The notes beneath the pieces are model-generated. The model saw only the letters and a list, made by a program, of their open reading frames with translations. It did not search any database and was not told the origin of the DNA. A stretch of 47,641 nt of DNA from an uncultured Thermogutta sp. (GTDB taxonomy: Bacteria; Planctomycetota; Planctomycetia; Pirellulales; Thermoguttaceae). Of this stretch, positions 1-8,882 are shown piece after piece (the stretch's first letter is position 1; each line of letters starts with the position of its first letter). The DNA lies in NCBI GenBank assembly GCA_937128505.1, contig CAKZMM010000048.1, positions 1 through 47,641 of the forward strand, given 5' to 3'. The translations under genes were made by a program, and so were the position numbers.

Positions 1-113
1 GAAGGTCGGCTCCGTATTCAGCGACGAATGTAAAAAAATTCACCGATTTAACGACCATTTGCAAATCCCCTAAATTATTTTGCAAATTCACCAAACTATT
101 ATCTGTTGCCGCT

Positions 114-647
114 ATGTCAACCAAGCTGTCCGTCCATCAGCCGCCGGAAATTCCAGAACGCACCGCGGCTATTGTGTGGCCTTCGATTGCCCAGTTTCGT
201 CTGGGGCGTGCCATCGGCCAAATGGCCCAGTTGCCCTGGGGGATTGGCCCGATTTTTACGCTGGGAAAACTGCTTGTGCTACTCATGATTCCGGTGGCTC
301 TAGTGCTCTACCTCGCAAAGTTTTTGCCAGGGTTGTGCCGACGATATCGAGTAACAACCCGCCGGGTGATTATCGAGGGTGGACTAAGGCATCGAGAGCT
401 GGCGAGCATAGCTTGGGGAGATTTCGACTCCATTAAAGTGCACTACCCTCCGGGTGCTGCTTGGATGAGGGCCGGAGATCTCGTTCTTTATCGCGGCGAC
501 CAACCGGTGTTTCGTCTGCCGGCGGTGCCGACGCCCGAGACGTTTCGCCAAATCTGTGTGAAGGTCCGTCGGACCACTTTGTCGTTTGAGGAAACTTTGG
601 AACGGCTTCATCAGGCGGGGACAGCCACTGCTACAAAATCGGGTTAA
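114..647 (+). CDS. Small membrane protein with bacterial PH-like domain
   Basis: The 177-residue product has one hydrophobic stretch around residues 48-68 (LGKLLVLLMIPVALVLYLAKF) followed by a segment typical of bacterial PH-like domains: a basic RYRVTTRRVIIEGGL strand pair, then alternating strands with IAWGDFDSIKV and a closing helix near residues 140-165. In such families the domain sits on the cytoplasmic side of the membrane; substrate and partners are unknown. The ATG at 114 has no clear Shine-Dalgarno sequence. The gene stands alone: the next convincing gene is on the other strand. The domain is assigned by motif pattern only, so the family is moderately certain and the function is unknown. 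Confidence 0.75.
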   Translation: MSTKLSVHQPPEIPERTAAIVWPSIAQFRLGRAIGQMAQLPWGIGPIFTLGKLLVLLMIPVALVLYLAKFLPGLCRRYRVTTRRVIIEGGLRHRELASIAWGDFDSIKVHYPPGAAWMRAGDLVLYRGDQPVFRLPAVPTPETFRQICVKVRRTTLSFEETLERLHQAGTATATKSG

Positions 648-791
648 TTAGGCGAATACACCATGGGAATAAACAGGCGAATTTTCCCGCCCCTGAACAT
701 CTCGCCCATTTCTAGCTCGTAATCGTAACAGCCGCCCAATCCAAAAACCATTCACCACTTCCCCGGGCATTCTGGCCCCGGCAGCCCCCCG

Positions 792-817
792 TGCCTCAAC
801 TTTATGCCTCAACTTTG
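792..817. repeat. 13-bp tandem duplication at the end of the small minus-strand ORF
   Basis: Two head-to-tail copies of TGCCTCAACTTT(A/G) lie at 792-804 and 805-817. The minus-strand stop codon of the 802-1119 ORF falls at the boundary, so the ORF ends in one copy and the other lies just downstream. Confidence 0.7.
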
Positions 818-1119
818 CGGCCCTTGATGCGAGCGTTGAGGAAGCGTTCTTTCGCAAGCTCTTGTTCCGACACTTTCTTACGACCCAATGTCGGATCATG
901 GCCGTTAGGGTCGGCCCGCCCCGGATGATCAATGTTCCACGGGTCTTCGTCGTCTGGAAGAGGACTCATAATCCGCCATATTCCGCGGGGCAAATAAATT
1001 CCAATTGGGGTGAACCCAGGTGGAAGATAACCGAGCCGGGCCGCTACTGACCATTGCTCTCTCCGTTCAGCGCCCTCGTAGCCTCGGAGAGCTTTCATGC
1101 GGCATGCCACGGGGATCAA
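802..1119 (-). CDS. Small hypothetical protein
   Basis: An open frame of up to 105 residues with no recognised family. It follows the sugar isomerase gene on the same strand with an 87-bp gap, so the two could be co-transcribed. The C-terminal half is hydrophilic and charged (PLPDDEDPWNIDHPGRADP, then KKVSEQELAKERFLNARIK). The upstream half has a less protein-like composition. The longest reading starts at a TTG (1119); in-frame ATGs at 1098 and 969 are alternatives, the latter giving about 55 residues. Reality of the gene is moderate and no function is offered. Confidence 0.45.
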   Translation of the reverse strand: MIPVACRMKALRGYEGAERREQWSVAARLGYLPPGFTPIGIYLPRGIWRIMSPLPDDEDPWNIDHPGRADPNGHDPTLGRKKVSEQELAKERFLNARIKGRKVEA

Positions 1120-1206
1120 GACTGCGAAAAAATGGGAATTCTTAAGCAGTCTTTTACCATCGGCAAAAGCGGAAGACTTTCGGCGGATTTAATTCGAGGA
1201 AGTTTG

Positions 1207-1956
1207 TCAAAGGAGGCTTTCCAAAAGCAAACGCATTTTCCGCATCTCAGCGAGGTGATCAACTCCCTCTTGTGGCAGCATGTCCACGCAAAGAGCGCGG
1301 TTGTAATTGAAGCGGCCAAGATGGTTGATTAGCCGCCCGTATTCCACGCTCCCCTGACCGACCCGCACTTGAAAGGCATCCTGCCGAGTGTCTCGCAACC
1401 GCAAGTGGCGTACAAACGGGTAGATGGGCTCAAGCTTGATCGGGCGGTCTATTCCGAAAATGTAATGACTTGGATCGAAGGTGATTCCCAAACCTCGGAC
1501 GTGCCCGCAAAGGCCCGCGGCCGTTAAGGGATCGTGACTCATCCGCCCCTGCTCACTCAGCATACACACTTTGACCCCTTGAACACTTGCCAGCCGCACG
1601 AGAGTTTGTAAGCGTTCGATCTCCGCATTATACGGGGTGCCCAGTTCCGCTGCGCGCACGGTAAGGGTGACGATCTTTAAGAGATTGGCCAACTCACACG
1701 CGGCTTGGAATTGACGGAGAAATACCTCCTCCGGTGCACTGCTATCGAAACTAAGGGCGATAGGCACCAGCCGCATCGTATTCCGACAAGAAAAAACAAT
1801 TTTGTCGAAGTCCGTCAGCAGGTCATTCGGCTTGAGGTGACCATCCTCATCATGGAGCATTATTTCAAGAAATGAATACTCCAGTTCGGCCAACCGCTCG
1901 ATGGCAGCATCCCAGCCTAGGTTGCAAAAGCACCGCGTTGTTGCCGCAACAAACAC
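1207..1956 (-). CDS. Sugar phosphate isomerase/epimerase-like TIM-barrel protein
   Basis: The product resembles the xylose-isomerase-like TIM-barrel superfamily (AP endonuclease 2 fold), whose members isomerise or epimerise sugars using a divalent metal. Visible features are an opening beta strand with CFCNLGWDAAIERLAELEYSFLEI, a central ITFDPSHYIFG strand carrying the usual metal-ligand Asp/His, and a late VRHLRLRDTRQDAFQVRVGQG segment like the HxxD/GxG end of the barrel. The frame is open to a TTG at 2001. The GTG at 1956 is preferred because AAAGGGG lies six bases upstream and the protein then begins directly with the first strand (VFVAATTRCF). At about 249 residues it is slightly short for the family (usually 260-290). 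The substrate cannot be read from sequence. Confidence 0.82.
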   Translation of the reverse strand: MFVAATTRCFCNLGWDAAIERLAELEYSFLEIMLHDEDGHLKPNDLLTDFDKIVFSCRNTMRLVPIALSFDSSAPEEVFLRQFQAACELANLLKIVTLTVRAAELGTPYNAEIERLQTLVRLASVQGVKVCMLSEQGRMSHDPLTAAGLCGHVRGLGITFDPSHYIFGIDRPIKLEPIYPFVRHLRLRDTRQDAFQVRVGQGSVEYGRLINHLGRFNYNRALCVDMLPQEGVDHLAEMRKMRLLLESLL

Positions 1957-2585
1957 GCGTATCCCCTTTACCCAAAAATCCAATTGTGATTCGAGAATCA
2001 ACCTTTTTGAAAAACCAACCTTTTTAGTAAGCGCAATCTTTCAAAGGAATGAAATTTGTGATCGCCCTTTTTCGCGCCTAATCGCTGAGTTTTTGTGTAC
2101 TTGATCGAGAATTTGGCGTTGTCAATCGAGCATGAATCGTCCATCAACATTGAATTGGTCAAGGCACCTTTGAACGAAACCTACCTGCGGTCTCAGCCCG
2201 CGTCCCCATGACGGAGCTAACCTCGATTCCTTCGTTTCAAACCCGCGAGCGAATTATTTCAAAGCTTACTTGCCCTTCGACCGGCCCTCACTTCAAAGCC
2301 CACAAGGGCTGCTATCTGCTACATTTTGCCAGAAGTTTCCACGATCTGGCTAAGTGCGGACCTTGATTTGCTGCGTCGCTTCGGCGTTTTGCTAAGCGGA
2401 TGAACTGCCTAACTCCGCGGCTTTGCACTTTCGCGGCTCTCCCTTTTATGGTCGAGGCAGTAGTCGACCATAAACGGCCTGCTTCGGTAATCTAGGTACA
2501 CTCGTGATCTCGCGGTCACCCTTACCGGGCGAAGGCCCCCGCTTCCGCGAGCCAATTCGGCAGCATCACCGATCCGCCATGAATC
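1957..2585. other. Gene-free spacer between two minus-strand genes
   Basis: About 630 bases with no convincing coding frame. It holds the promoter side of the sugar isomerase gene and the 3' side of the bamA-like gene, including a perfect 11-bp hairpin at 2445-2474 listed separately. No tRNA or known ncRNA signature was recognised. Confidence 0.6.
2445..2474. terminator. Perfect 11-bp inverted repeat 3' of the bamA-like gene
   Basis: TTTATGGTCGA and its exact reverse complement TCGACCATAAA flank an 8-base loop (GGCAGTAG). The hairpin lies 111 bases beyond the stop codon of the minus-strand bamA-like gene. No T-run follows on either strand, so it may be an RNA-stabilising hairpin, a factor-dependent terminator or a dyad operator rather than a classic intrinsic terminator. 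Confidence 0.5.
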
Positions 2586-5500
2586 CTAACGCAAAAAGCC
2601 TAAGAAAAAGCTGAACACTTCCTCCTCGTCACCCGGCTCCGTGGAAACGGGGAATGCAAAGTCCAAGGCAATTGGCGCAGGTCCCATCGCGGGAATAGTA
2701 ATCCGCAGACCGAACCCTGGGGCCACCCGATACCGTTGTGTCCAGTCATCAATCCTTGGCTGCACCGTGCCGCTGTCACAAAAGATGACAAGCCGTAAGG
2801 CATCATCCGCGGTCAGAGGAAACATATACTCCGCGGAAGCCAGGAGCATAAACTCACCCCCAACGCGCAAGCCCGTTGCCGGATCCCGGGGACTTGCCCC
2901 GCGGAAGTCGAATCCTCGGAGTGTCGAATAGCCGCCGGCAAAATAGTGTTCGTAGATGGGAGTGTTTGGCCCGGTGTAAAAGACTCTTCCGCTGAGACTG
3001 AGGACATGCCGCCCCGAGCCATCGGGATGCTCCCGCAGCAAGAAATATCGCCGCAAATCCATTTCTGCTCGGGGATAATCGAACGAACCGATCACTTGCT
3101 CGAAACCGATCTCAAATAAGTGGCCTTCGGTCGGCAGAAAAGCATTGTCGCGGGTATCGTGAGTTAATTGAACGCCGAAGCCCAATAGTGTGTTCGATCC
3201 AACGACCTCGGCTAGCTCAGGGACCAATGCAGGGGGAACCGCGGGATCGTAGATTTTGACGTTGGCACCGCGGAAGGCAAAAGTGCCCGATAAATCGTGG
3301 GTAAACTGATAGCCGAATGCGACCCGCCCCCCGAGCCGGTCTTCATCCCATTCGCGGTATTTCCGGTTATAGTAAAAGCCGCTTAGGCCCAAGCTAACAT
3401 TGGTGTTGAGCCAGTAGGGTTCCTGAAAGCTGGCCATGTAGCGCTGCACCTCGGTGCCCGGTACCGCTTCCAGTCGAAATCGCTGCCCTGCCCCGCGAAA
3501 GGCGGTCCCGTCGATAATCTCTTGCCAGCTTCGCGGCCAGCGACGCCAATCGAAGTTTTGCTCGTCCACAATAATGGAGCCGATAAATCCGGCATCGGAA
3601 TTGATACCGGCACTAAGCATGATTCGGCCAGTTCGGGCCTCTTGAACCTCCGGCTGAAGCGGGACGTAAAGGAACGGATCTTGGTCCGGCGGTTCACCCA
3701 GCAAGGGGGGCGCCGGCACAGCGGGCCCTGCGGCTCGCGGCGCCGAAGGACCTGCGGGTAAAGTCCCGGTGCCACCACCCGGCACACCCCCCCACGCAGT
3801 TCCCCCGTTGTTAGCCGGTGAAGCCGTTCCTGCAGCCGCGGGAGCGCTGACTTGCCCTGGTGGCGTCCAAGGAGTCGCGTAAAAACTGCTGCCCGCTTCA
3901 GACGAAGTCCCCTCCAAAGAGCCACCATTTCCCGGGGTTGTTGAGAATGAGCCGGTCCCTGGGCCGGCGGACTGACCGCTACCACCTAAGCGATTACCGG
4001 CCGAGTATCCGGCTGGCGGAGCACTTGCAGAAGGAAAACCGGCTCCAAACGAGGAGACCGCTTGCGAGTTCGACGCCGTTGCTGGGGCAGATAAACTCAC
4101 CGCGGGTGTGGGTTGGTTCACTCGAAGCGCTGGGTCGGCTACAACGGGGGATGTTGCGGAACCAGTATTTCGATCAGTGCTCGCACTCCCTTGAGTTCCG
4201 AAAGTGCCGGGGGAAACAGTACGCGTTTGCGGACGTCGTGACCTAAGGGGAGAAAGACTAACCCCTGAATCTGGCGAGTACTGTCCGCGAATTACCTCTT
4301 GTGGCACCCTCATTTGAGGCGCGCCGGAGGGAGCCGCTCCCGCCCCTTCCGCCGGTTGATCCACCGGCTCAAGCTCCCCGATTGACGACCGGGATGGATC
4401 AGAGCTGCCCAGCGGATCGCTGCCTTGCCGCACCGCAATAGCCGGGTCGAGCAAAGCTGAGGGCGTCTCCGAGAGCTCCGAAGCCGTGGCATTCCTCGAG
4501 ATATCACAACTTTGATTAGCCGAGAGTTGCCCTTCGACTACGAGGACGACGAACTGCTCCCCAGGATTGACGGCGTTCGAAGAGGAGCAGCCCCCTTCTA
4601 TATGAGGCTCCCCAAAACCCGCATGCGGGGCATCGACGCAACGAGCGGGATCCCCAGGTATTTGGGACGATAGTGGTAAGCTTTGCGGCTGAGGAACCGA
4701 TTTACCAAGGCTCGAACCGTTAGGCCAAGGCGGCAAAAAGGCGACGCGAGATTGACTTTCCGGAGATTGTCCGCGGATTTGACCGGCAGCACGCTGTCGC
4801 GCGATAGCGGCCTCGACTTCGTCGGCATCCGGGGGCACTAAGACAATCTTGGGACTAATGCCGCGGCCTGGATCGACCTCAAAAATTCCCGACGCTTTCA
4901 GGCGTCTTTCGCTGGCCCGAAGCTCACGAATATCTACTATATCTCCGGGGGCAAGGGAGAGTCGGTTGAGCACCGTGGTCCATTGGGTGTGTGTCATATT
5001 GCCGACGGGGTCTTTGATCGCTACATCGATGCGCCCCACCCGGCACCGTGCCCCCTCTTGAATCGTGTATACCAAGTCCAATAGGGCCGGCTCCTCCAGA
5101 AACCGCGGCTCGGCTCGGATATCCGCGAATACGTACCCGATGCTTCCATATCGTTCTTGAAGGGTGTTGATATCCGCTTGCATCTCCGCCTGGTTGAAAT
5201 AGCGGCCCGGCCCGGTTTTCAATTCAGGGAGGAGCTGCTCTTCGGCAAAGACCATGTTGCCCACCACCCGCACTTGACGGATCTGATAACGCGGCCCTTC
5301 GTCGATGACGAAGGTGATTCGCGCCCAGCTCCGTGATGAATTGTACTCGACAAGTGGTCGCCCAATCCGAGCCCTAAAAAACCCCAAGCTCCTGTAGTAA
5401 TCCACGAGGCGTTGGCGATCTCGTTCCAGCTCCTCGGGGTCTAGCTCTCCTTTAAAGATCCATAAGAACCCCTGCTTACTCTGAATCTTGGTGCGGAGTT

Positions 5501-6149
5501 TGGCATCGCTGGCTATGGTATTGCCGATGAAGTCGGTCCAAAGAATTCGTTGCTTTGGCCCTTCGTGAATCAGGAAAATGACACCCGCATCAGTGGGCTG
5601 GGAGCCTTCGGCCAAAGTCACCCGGGCTTTTGCAAATCCGCGACTATGATAAAACGACTCCAAGCGGCGTCGGGCCTCTTCCACGGCGAAAAGGTCGAAA
5701 CCGTCTCCGGGTTTAATGCCCGCTTCCTGCGCGAGCCTGTTTTTCGGGTAGGATTCGTTTCCGACGTACTTCACATACTGGATGGTGGGCCGTTCCACGA
5801 CTTCGAAAACTACAACTCGCCCATCGCTTCTTTGCTGCCAATACACCCGGACGGTAACGAACCACCCCGTGAGATTTAACCGCCGAACATCCTCCTCGAT
5901 TGTTCGGGAATCGAAGGGGCGGCCGGGCCGAGTTCGCAGTTGTCCCAGGATCTTATCCTGAGTGATCCGCTCGTTACCCACGATTCGAACTTCGGCAACA
6001 AGTTCGTCGCTGTGCTGGATGAAGGGAGCGGGGGCAAAGCTTGGAGGCGACGGGACCGGGACCGTGGGCCAGTCTTGCGCATGGATGGCCGAGAGGAAAA
6101 CGATTCCCCCCAGAGCCACTATTCCAAACGCGGTGTTCGTCGACCACAT
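2586..6149 (-). CDS. bamA: BamA/Omp85 outer-membrane assembly protein with a giant disordered insert
   Basis: This is the core outer-membrane protein insertase type: periplasmic POTRA domains plus a 16-strand barrel. A signal peptide (TAFGIVALGGIVFLSAIHAQ) is followed by about five POTRA units in the first 450 residues, each with the VxNE/GN start and a G-YF-A motif (RIVGNERITQDKI, KYVGNESYPKNRL, RVVGNMVFAEEQL). Residues of about 450-820 are a Ser/Gly/Pro/Ala-rich low-complexity stretch. The C-terminal 350 residues form the Omp85 barrel, with the STLRGF motif standing for VRGF and an SFFLGFLR end. At about 1,187 residues it is far longer than the usual 750-850, and the excess is the linker. 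The ATG at 6149 is chosen; a GTG at 6164 is in frame. No chaperone gene such as skp lies beside it. Family assignment is secure. Confidence 0.93.
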   Translation of the reverse strand: MWSTNTAFGIVALGGIVFLSAIHAQDWPTVPVPSPPSFAPAPFIQHSDELVAEVRIVGNERITQDKILGQLRTRPGRPFDSRTIEEDVRRLNLTGWFVTVRVYWQQRSDGRVVVFEVVERPTIQYVKYVGNESYPKNRLAQEAGIKPGDGFDLFAVEEARRRLESFYHSRGFAKARVTLAEGSQPTDAGVIFLIHEGPKQRILWTDFIGNTIASDAKLRTKIQSKQGFLWIFKGELDPEELERDRQRLVDYYRSLGFFRARIGRPLVEYNSSRSWARITFVIDEGPRYQIRQVRVVGNMVFAEEQLLPELKTGPGRYFNQAEMQADINTLQERYGSIGYVFADIRAEPRFLEEPALLDLVYTIQEGARCRVGRIDVAIKDPVGNMTHTQWTTVLNRLSLAPGDIVDIRELRASERRLKASGIFEVDPGRGISPKIVLVPPDADEVEAAIARQRAAGQIRGQSPESQSRVAFLPPWPNGSSLGKSVPQPQSLPLSSQIPGDPARCVDAPHAGFGEPHIEGGCSSSNAVNPGEQFVVLVVEGQLSANQSCDISRNATASELSETPSALLDPAIAVRQGSDPLGSSDPSRSSIGELEPVDQPAEGAGAAPSGAPQMRVPQEVIRGQYSPDSGVSLSPLRSRRPQTRTVSPGTFGTQGSASTDRNTGSATSPVVADPALRVNQPTPAVSLSAPATASNSQAVSSFGAGFPSASAPPAGYSAGNRLGGSGQSAGPGTGSFSTTPGNGGSLEGTSSEAGSSFYATPWTPPGQVSAPAAAGTASPANNGGTAWGGVPGGGTGTLPAGPSAPRAAGPAVPAPPLLGEPPDQDPFLYVPLQPEVQEARTGRIMLSAGINSDAGFIGSIIVDEQNFDWRRWPRSWQEIIDGTAFRGAGQRFRLEAVPGTEVQRYMASFQEPYWLNTNVSLGLSGFYYNRKYREWDEDRLGGRVAFGYQFTHDLSGTFAFRGANVKIYDPAVPPALVPELAEVVGSNTLLGFGVQLTHDTRDNAFLPTEGHLFEIGFEQVIGSFDYPRAEMDLRRYFLLREHPDGSGRHVLSLSGRVFYTGPNTPIYEHYFAGGYSTLRGFDFRGASPRDPATGLRVGGEFMLLASAEYMFPLTADDALRLVIFCDSGTVQPRIDDWTQRYRVAPGFGLRITIPAMGPAPIALDFAFPVSTEPGDEEEVFSFFLGFLR

Positions 6150-6292
6150 ACTCGGTGGAGGCACGGGCTTGCTACGTTTAGGTCCTCGCCCTGTCGACCG
6201 CTAGTGCCGAGCCCGGTTTACGGTATCGGACGGTTCCCGGACTCCTAAAGGCGAGGAGAAAACTGTTAAAGAAACTGAAATTGGACAAGCTT

Positions 6293-6304
6293 TAAGAGCT
6301 CTTA
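6293..6304. promoter_or_regulatory. Perfect 12-bp palindrome upstream of the bamA-like gene
   Basis: TAAGAGCTCTTA is perfectly palindromic and lies about 145 bases before the bamA-like start. It could be an operator, but only one copy was seen and no regulator is nearby, so the role is speculative. Confidence 0.25.
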
Positions 6305-6933
6305 GTTGCGAATCTAGACGTAGCGTTTTAAGTCGGTGTCGACAGCTTAACGGTTATCAGAGTGTTTAAACAATCTCGGAAATTAACCGTAATTGATCAG
6401 GGCAAGTAACACTAATATCGCGGTTAAATCCGGTTCTCACCTGGGAATGCGCAGGAACATTTAGCCGATGAGGGTTTAACATTCCCAATCTCCAAGACGA
6501 AATTTCATACTTCAATTTTCCGTGAGGTACTTCTACGCGCATTTCAGGGTCCACTGCGATATATGATAAGAATTCGTTATTGCGTTCATTTACACAAAAT
6601 GATGATTACTTAGTTGACAAGCTAACGACAGATGAGCCGGCATCAGTTTGTTTGTCAGTATTGCCGTGCGCTCAGCTAATGGCGATCTTTCGTGTTTCAC
6701 GGAAGGCCGTCTTGGACATCGCGGGGAGCGCCATTTTGTGAAGGGGTTGATAGCGTTTTCCCGCCGCGGTGGCAAGCCGAGTTAACCACAGTACCTACGC
6801 CCGTGTGACACTTGCCCGTTGACTGCGGAGATTCCCCAAAGCAAACTACAGGCACACTAAAGTGGCGATAAATGTTTGGGACCGCCGCGAATGGAGATAT
6901 TTCAGTTAAAGCCCGGCTGGCCACCATTTCATT

Positions 6934-6965
6934 TTCATTATGTCGAATGTTCATTATGTTGAATG
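6934..6965. repeat. 16-bp tandem duplication
   Basis: TTCATTATGTCGAATG at 6934-6949 is followed directly by TTCATTATGTTGAATG at 6950-6965, with one difference. It lies 43 bases before the HEAT-like gene start, in the likely 5' untranslated region. Confidence 0.8.
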
Positions 6966-7008
6966 CCGCGTCGATTTTCTGTAGCTCGGGTTTAGAGAGG
7001 GATGGCTC

Positions 7009-7671
7009 ATGCAAGATGTTGGACTGAAAGAGCTCCTGGAAAGAATAAAAAGCCGAGATCCAAACGAGCGGACCGCTGCGTGGCAGTCGGCCGGCAAAAT
7101 CGGGGCATCGGCAATCCTGGCCTTGGCCGAGGTAATCGTCGAGGCCAATACGGCCGTTGATCGTTTGAAAGCCGAGGGGAAAAACGACGAATTGGGCCAA
7201 CCACTGGAGGTAGCCCGGGCGGCAAGGCGGGCAATTTGGCAAATCGTTCGAACGGTAGGAGCGCCCGGCAAACCCACGGAAGACAAAAGAGCCGTGGAAG
7301 CGGAACTAATTCGCTTGATTCGCCCGGAATACCCAAGGGAACTCCGCCGCGAAGCCGTTTGGATGCTCTCAGAAATCGGGGGCGATGCGAGCATTCTGGC
7401 AATCACCGACATCCCGAATATCGTCGAGGATGCAGGCAAGGATGGTGTCGGCGGCCTCCGCGAGGACGCGCGATGTTGCGTTCAGCGGATTGGAACTCCT
7501 TTGGCGATTGAGACGTTGACCCTCGGGATGGAATTGTCCAAAGATGACTTCCGATTCGCTTTGGCCGAGTCGCTGCGGGCTCTCGGTTTGCCGGTTGACC
7601 CCGAGAAATATCCGTCTAAGAAACTCGTCCCCACCAAGGAAACCCAAGTGAAATGGCCGAGCGGAAGCTAG
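7009..7671 (+). CDS. HEAT-repeat-like helical protein
   Basis: A 220-residue soluble protein without signal peptide or membrane segment. It is built of paired amphipathic helices typical of HEAT/PBS-lyase repeats: RDPNERTAAWQSAGKIGASAI, RAARRAIWQIVRTVG, RELRREAVWMLSEIGGDASI and DARCCVQRIGTPLAIETL. Such repeats are protein-binding scaffolds. The ATG at 7009 is supported by a GAGAGGG sequence about eight bases upstream. The neighbours are unrelated, so no pathway can be inferred. The partner is unknown. Confidence 0.82.
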   Translation: MQDVGLKELLERIKSRDPNERTAAWQSAGKIGASAILALAEVIVEANTAVDRLKAEGKNDELGQPLEVARAARRAIWQIVRTVGAPGKPTEDKRAVEAELIRLIRPEYPRELRREAVWMLSEIGGDASILAITDIPNIVEDAGKDGVGGLREDARCCVQRIGTPLAIETLTLGMELSKDDFRFALAESLRALGLPVDPEKYPSKKLVPTKETQVKWPSGS

Positions 7672-7785
7672 CACTTTTCCGGCTTTGCTCCCCTCCGAAT
7701 TACTGAATCGCAATACTGTGTTTTTTCCGTGAACCGGGACGAAAGTGTGCCACTTCTTCCCTGATTTACCTGGAGACTTTGTTTT

Positions 7786-7823
7786 CAAGGAGTCCCATCG
7801 ACCTCCTTGCTCAAGGTCTTTTT
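7786..7823 (+). terminator. Terminator-like hairpin after the HEAT-like gene
   Basis: CAAGGAG (7786-7792) and CTCCTTG (7803-7809) form a perfect 7-bp stem with a 10-base loop. A TCTTTTT run follows at 7817-7823, seven bases after the stem. The arrangement resembles a weak intrinsic terminator for the plus-strand gene ending at 7671. Confidence 0.45.
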
Positions 7824-8148
7824 AAGATGAACTCCGCGGCGCGTCCAATCGTTGGTTGCGGTCAGCCGGCTCCCGTTACCTTGTTGGGGGTAAGCTGAGA
7901 CCCGTAACTGTGAATCTTCAATTGTGATCATCTATGATCATCATCCATTTCATCATGCCAAACCGTTGCTTGGAAGTAACTGCTTTGCGGATTGTTTACC
8001 GGGAAAATCACTGGGAAAACCGCCGCTATATCGTGTGAAGAACTTCGTGACATCGCAGATCTGCCACGGACGAGCATGGTGCAGCCGATCATGGGGCCGT
8101 CGAATTCTGCGACTTTTCTCCAACGATCGAATTCATTTTCCATACCTT

Positions 8149-8190
8149 TACCTTTTCATTTTCATCACCTACCTTTTCATTTTCATCACC
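8149..8190. repeat. Perfect 21-bp tandem duplication
   Basis: Two identical pyrimidine-rich units, TACCTTTTCATTTTCATCACC, lie head to tail at 8149-8169 and 8170-8190. Partial copies seem to flank them (ATACCTTT before, TTTCATTACCTT after). Confidence 0.9.
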
Positions 8191-8494
8191 TTCTAAGCGG
8201 TTTCATTACCTTGTAAAGCATCCTAGCAAGCTAGCTTTTTCGGGCTGCTCCAACCGAGGGACCTACCTGGCCGGTCGGGAAATTGTTTCCCGGAAGACTT
8301 CGGCTTGCTACCCCAACTCCGGCTGTGTGCCTGCAAGTTTCTGCGGCGGGTAATTCCCTGTTTCTTTTTTTCTCATCAGTTTTTATTTTCCAACCGATCC
8401 TGAGCCAATCGAGGAGCACAACTCAGCCATTAGCCGGCCTTGAAGGGGTGGTGCGACCTGAAGGCGTCAATCGGCCCAATCGCGGATTTGGCAC

Positions 8495-8535
8495 GTTAAT
8501 TTGGGTGCAACAGAAGTTAATTTGGGCGACAACGA
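8495..8535. repeat. Imperfect 21-bp tandem duplication
   Basis: GTTAATTTGGGTGCAACAGA (8495-8514) is followed by GTTAATTTGGGCGACAACGA (8516-8535), a period of 21 bases with four differences. Confidence 0.7.
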
Positions 8536-8882
8536 AAATTTGAATCGTGGAGTAAAAGCTCGTTGTATTGGATTTTGCAATTTGACAACTCGCATCGAAT
8601 TTCAAGCTCAAAAGTTCTCAAGGTTCGCTTGTCAAATTCAATCAACTCAAGTTGCCTATTCAATTCAGATTACCTAATCGCAACTAACCGATCGCAGATT
8701 TCATGTTTTCAGCTTCAGCAAAGTCCCTTGCATTTGAGTGAGCAAGCTGAGTCCGGCACACCACGACGGGCGGCAATCCTCCCGTGCAATCCCGGATTCG
8801 AATCATCACCGACATTACGAGTTTATTTGAGGTTTGGACCAACTTGGCTGCACGTGAAGGAACTGGTGGAATCTATGGAAAG

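Larger units (their letters stand above)
6150..7008. other. Long spacer between divergent genes
   Basis: About 860 bases separating the minus-strand bamA-like gene from the plus-strand HEAT-like gene, so it must hold both promoters. No credible coding frame was seen. It contains a perfect 12-bp palindrome (6293-6304) and a 16-bp tandem duplication (6934-6965). Confidence 0.6.
7672..8882. other. Long gene-free spacer
   Basis: About 1.2 kb with no convincing gene. It contains a hairpin with a downstream T-run (7786-7823), a perfect 21-bp tandem duplication (8149-8190), a 7-bp stem hairpin CGGGAAA-TTG-TTTCCCG (8276-8292) and a 20-bp imperfect tandem duplication (8495-8535). The last 100 bases are open in frame with the ExbB-like gene from a GTG at 8784, but that extension does not look like protein of this family. 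Confidence 0.6.

Noticed and set aside
8149-8190. Possible CRISPR array from the repeated units here and at 10450
   Set aside because: Units are directly adjacent or nearly so, there are no spacers of constant size and no cas genes.
8784-8882. N-terminal extension of the ExbB-like protein from the GTG at 8784
   Set aside because: The extra 33 residues do not resemble the family N-terminus; the ATG at 8883 gives the first membrane helix in the usual place.
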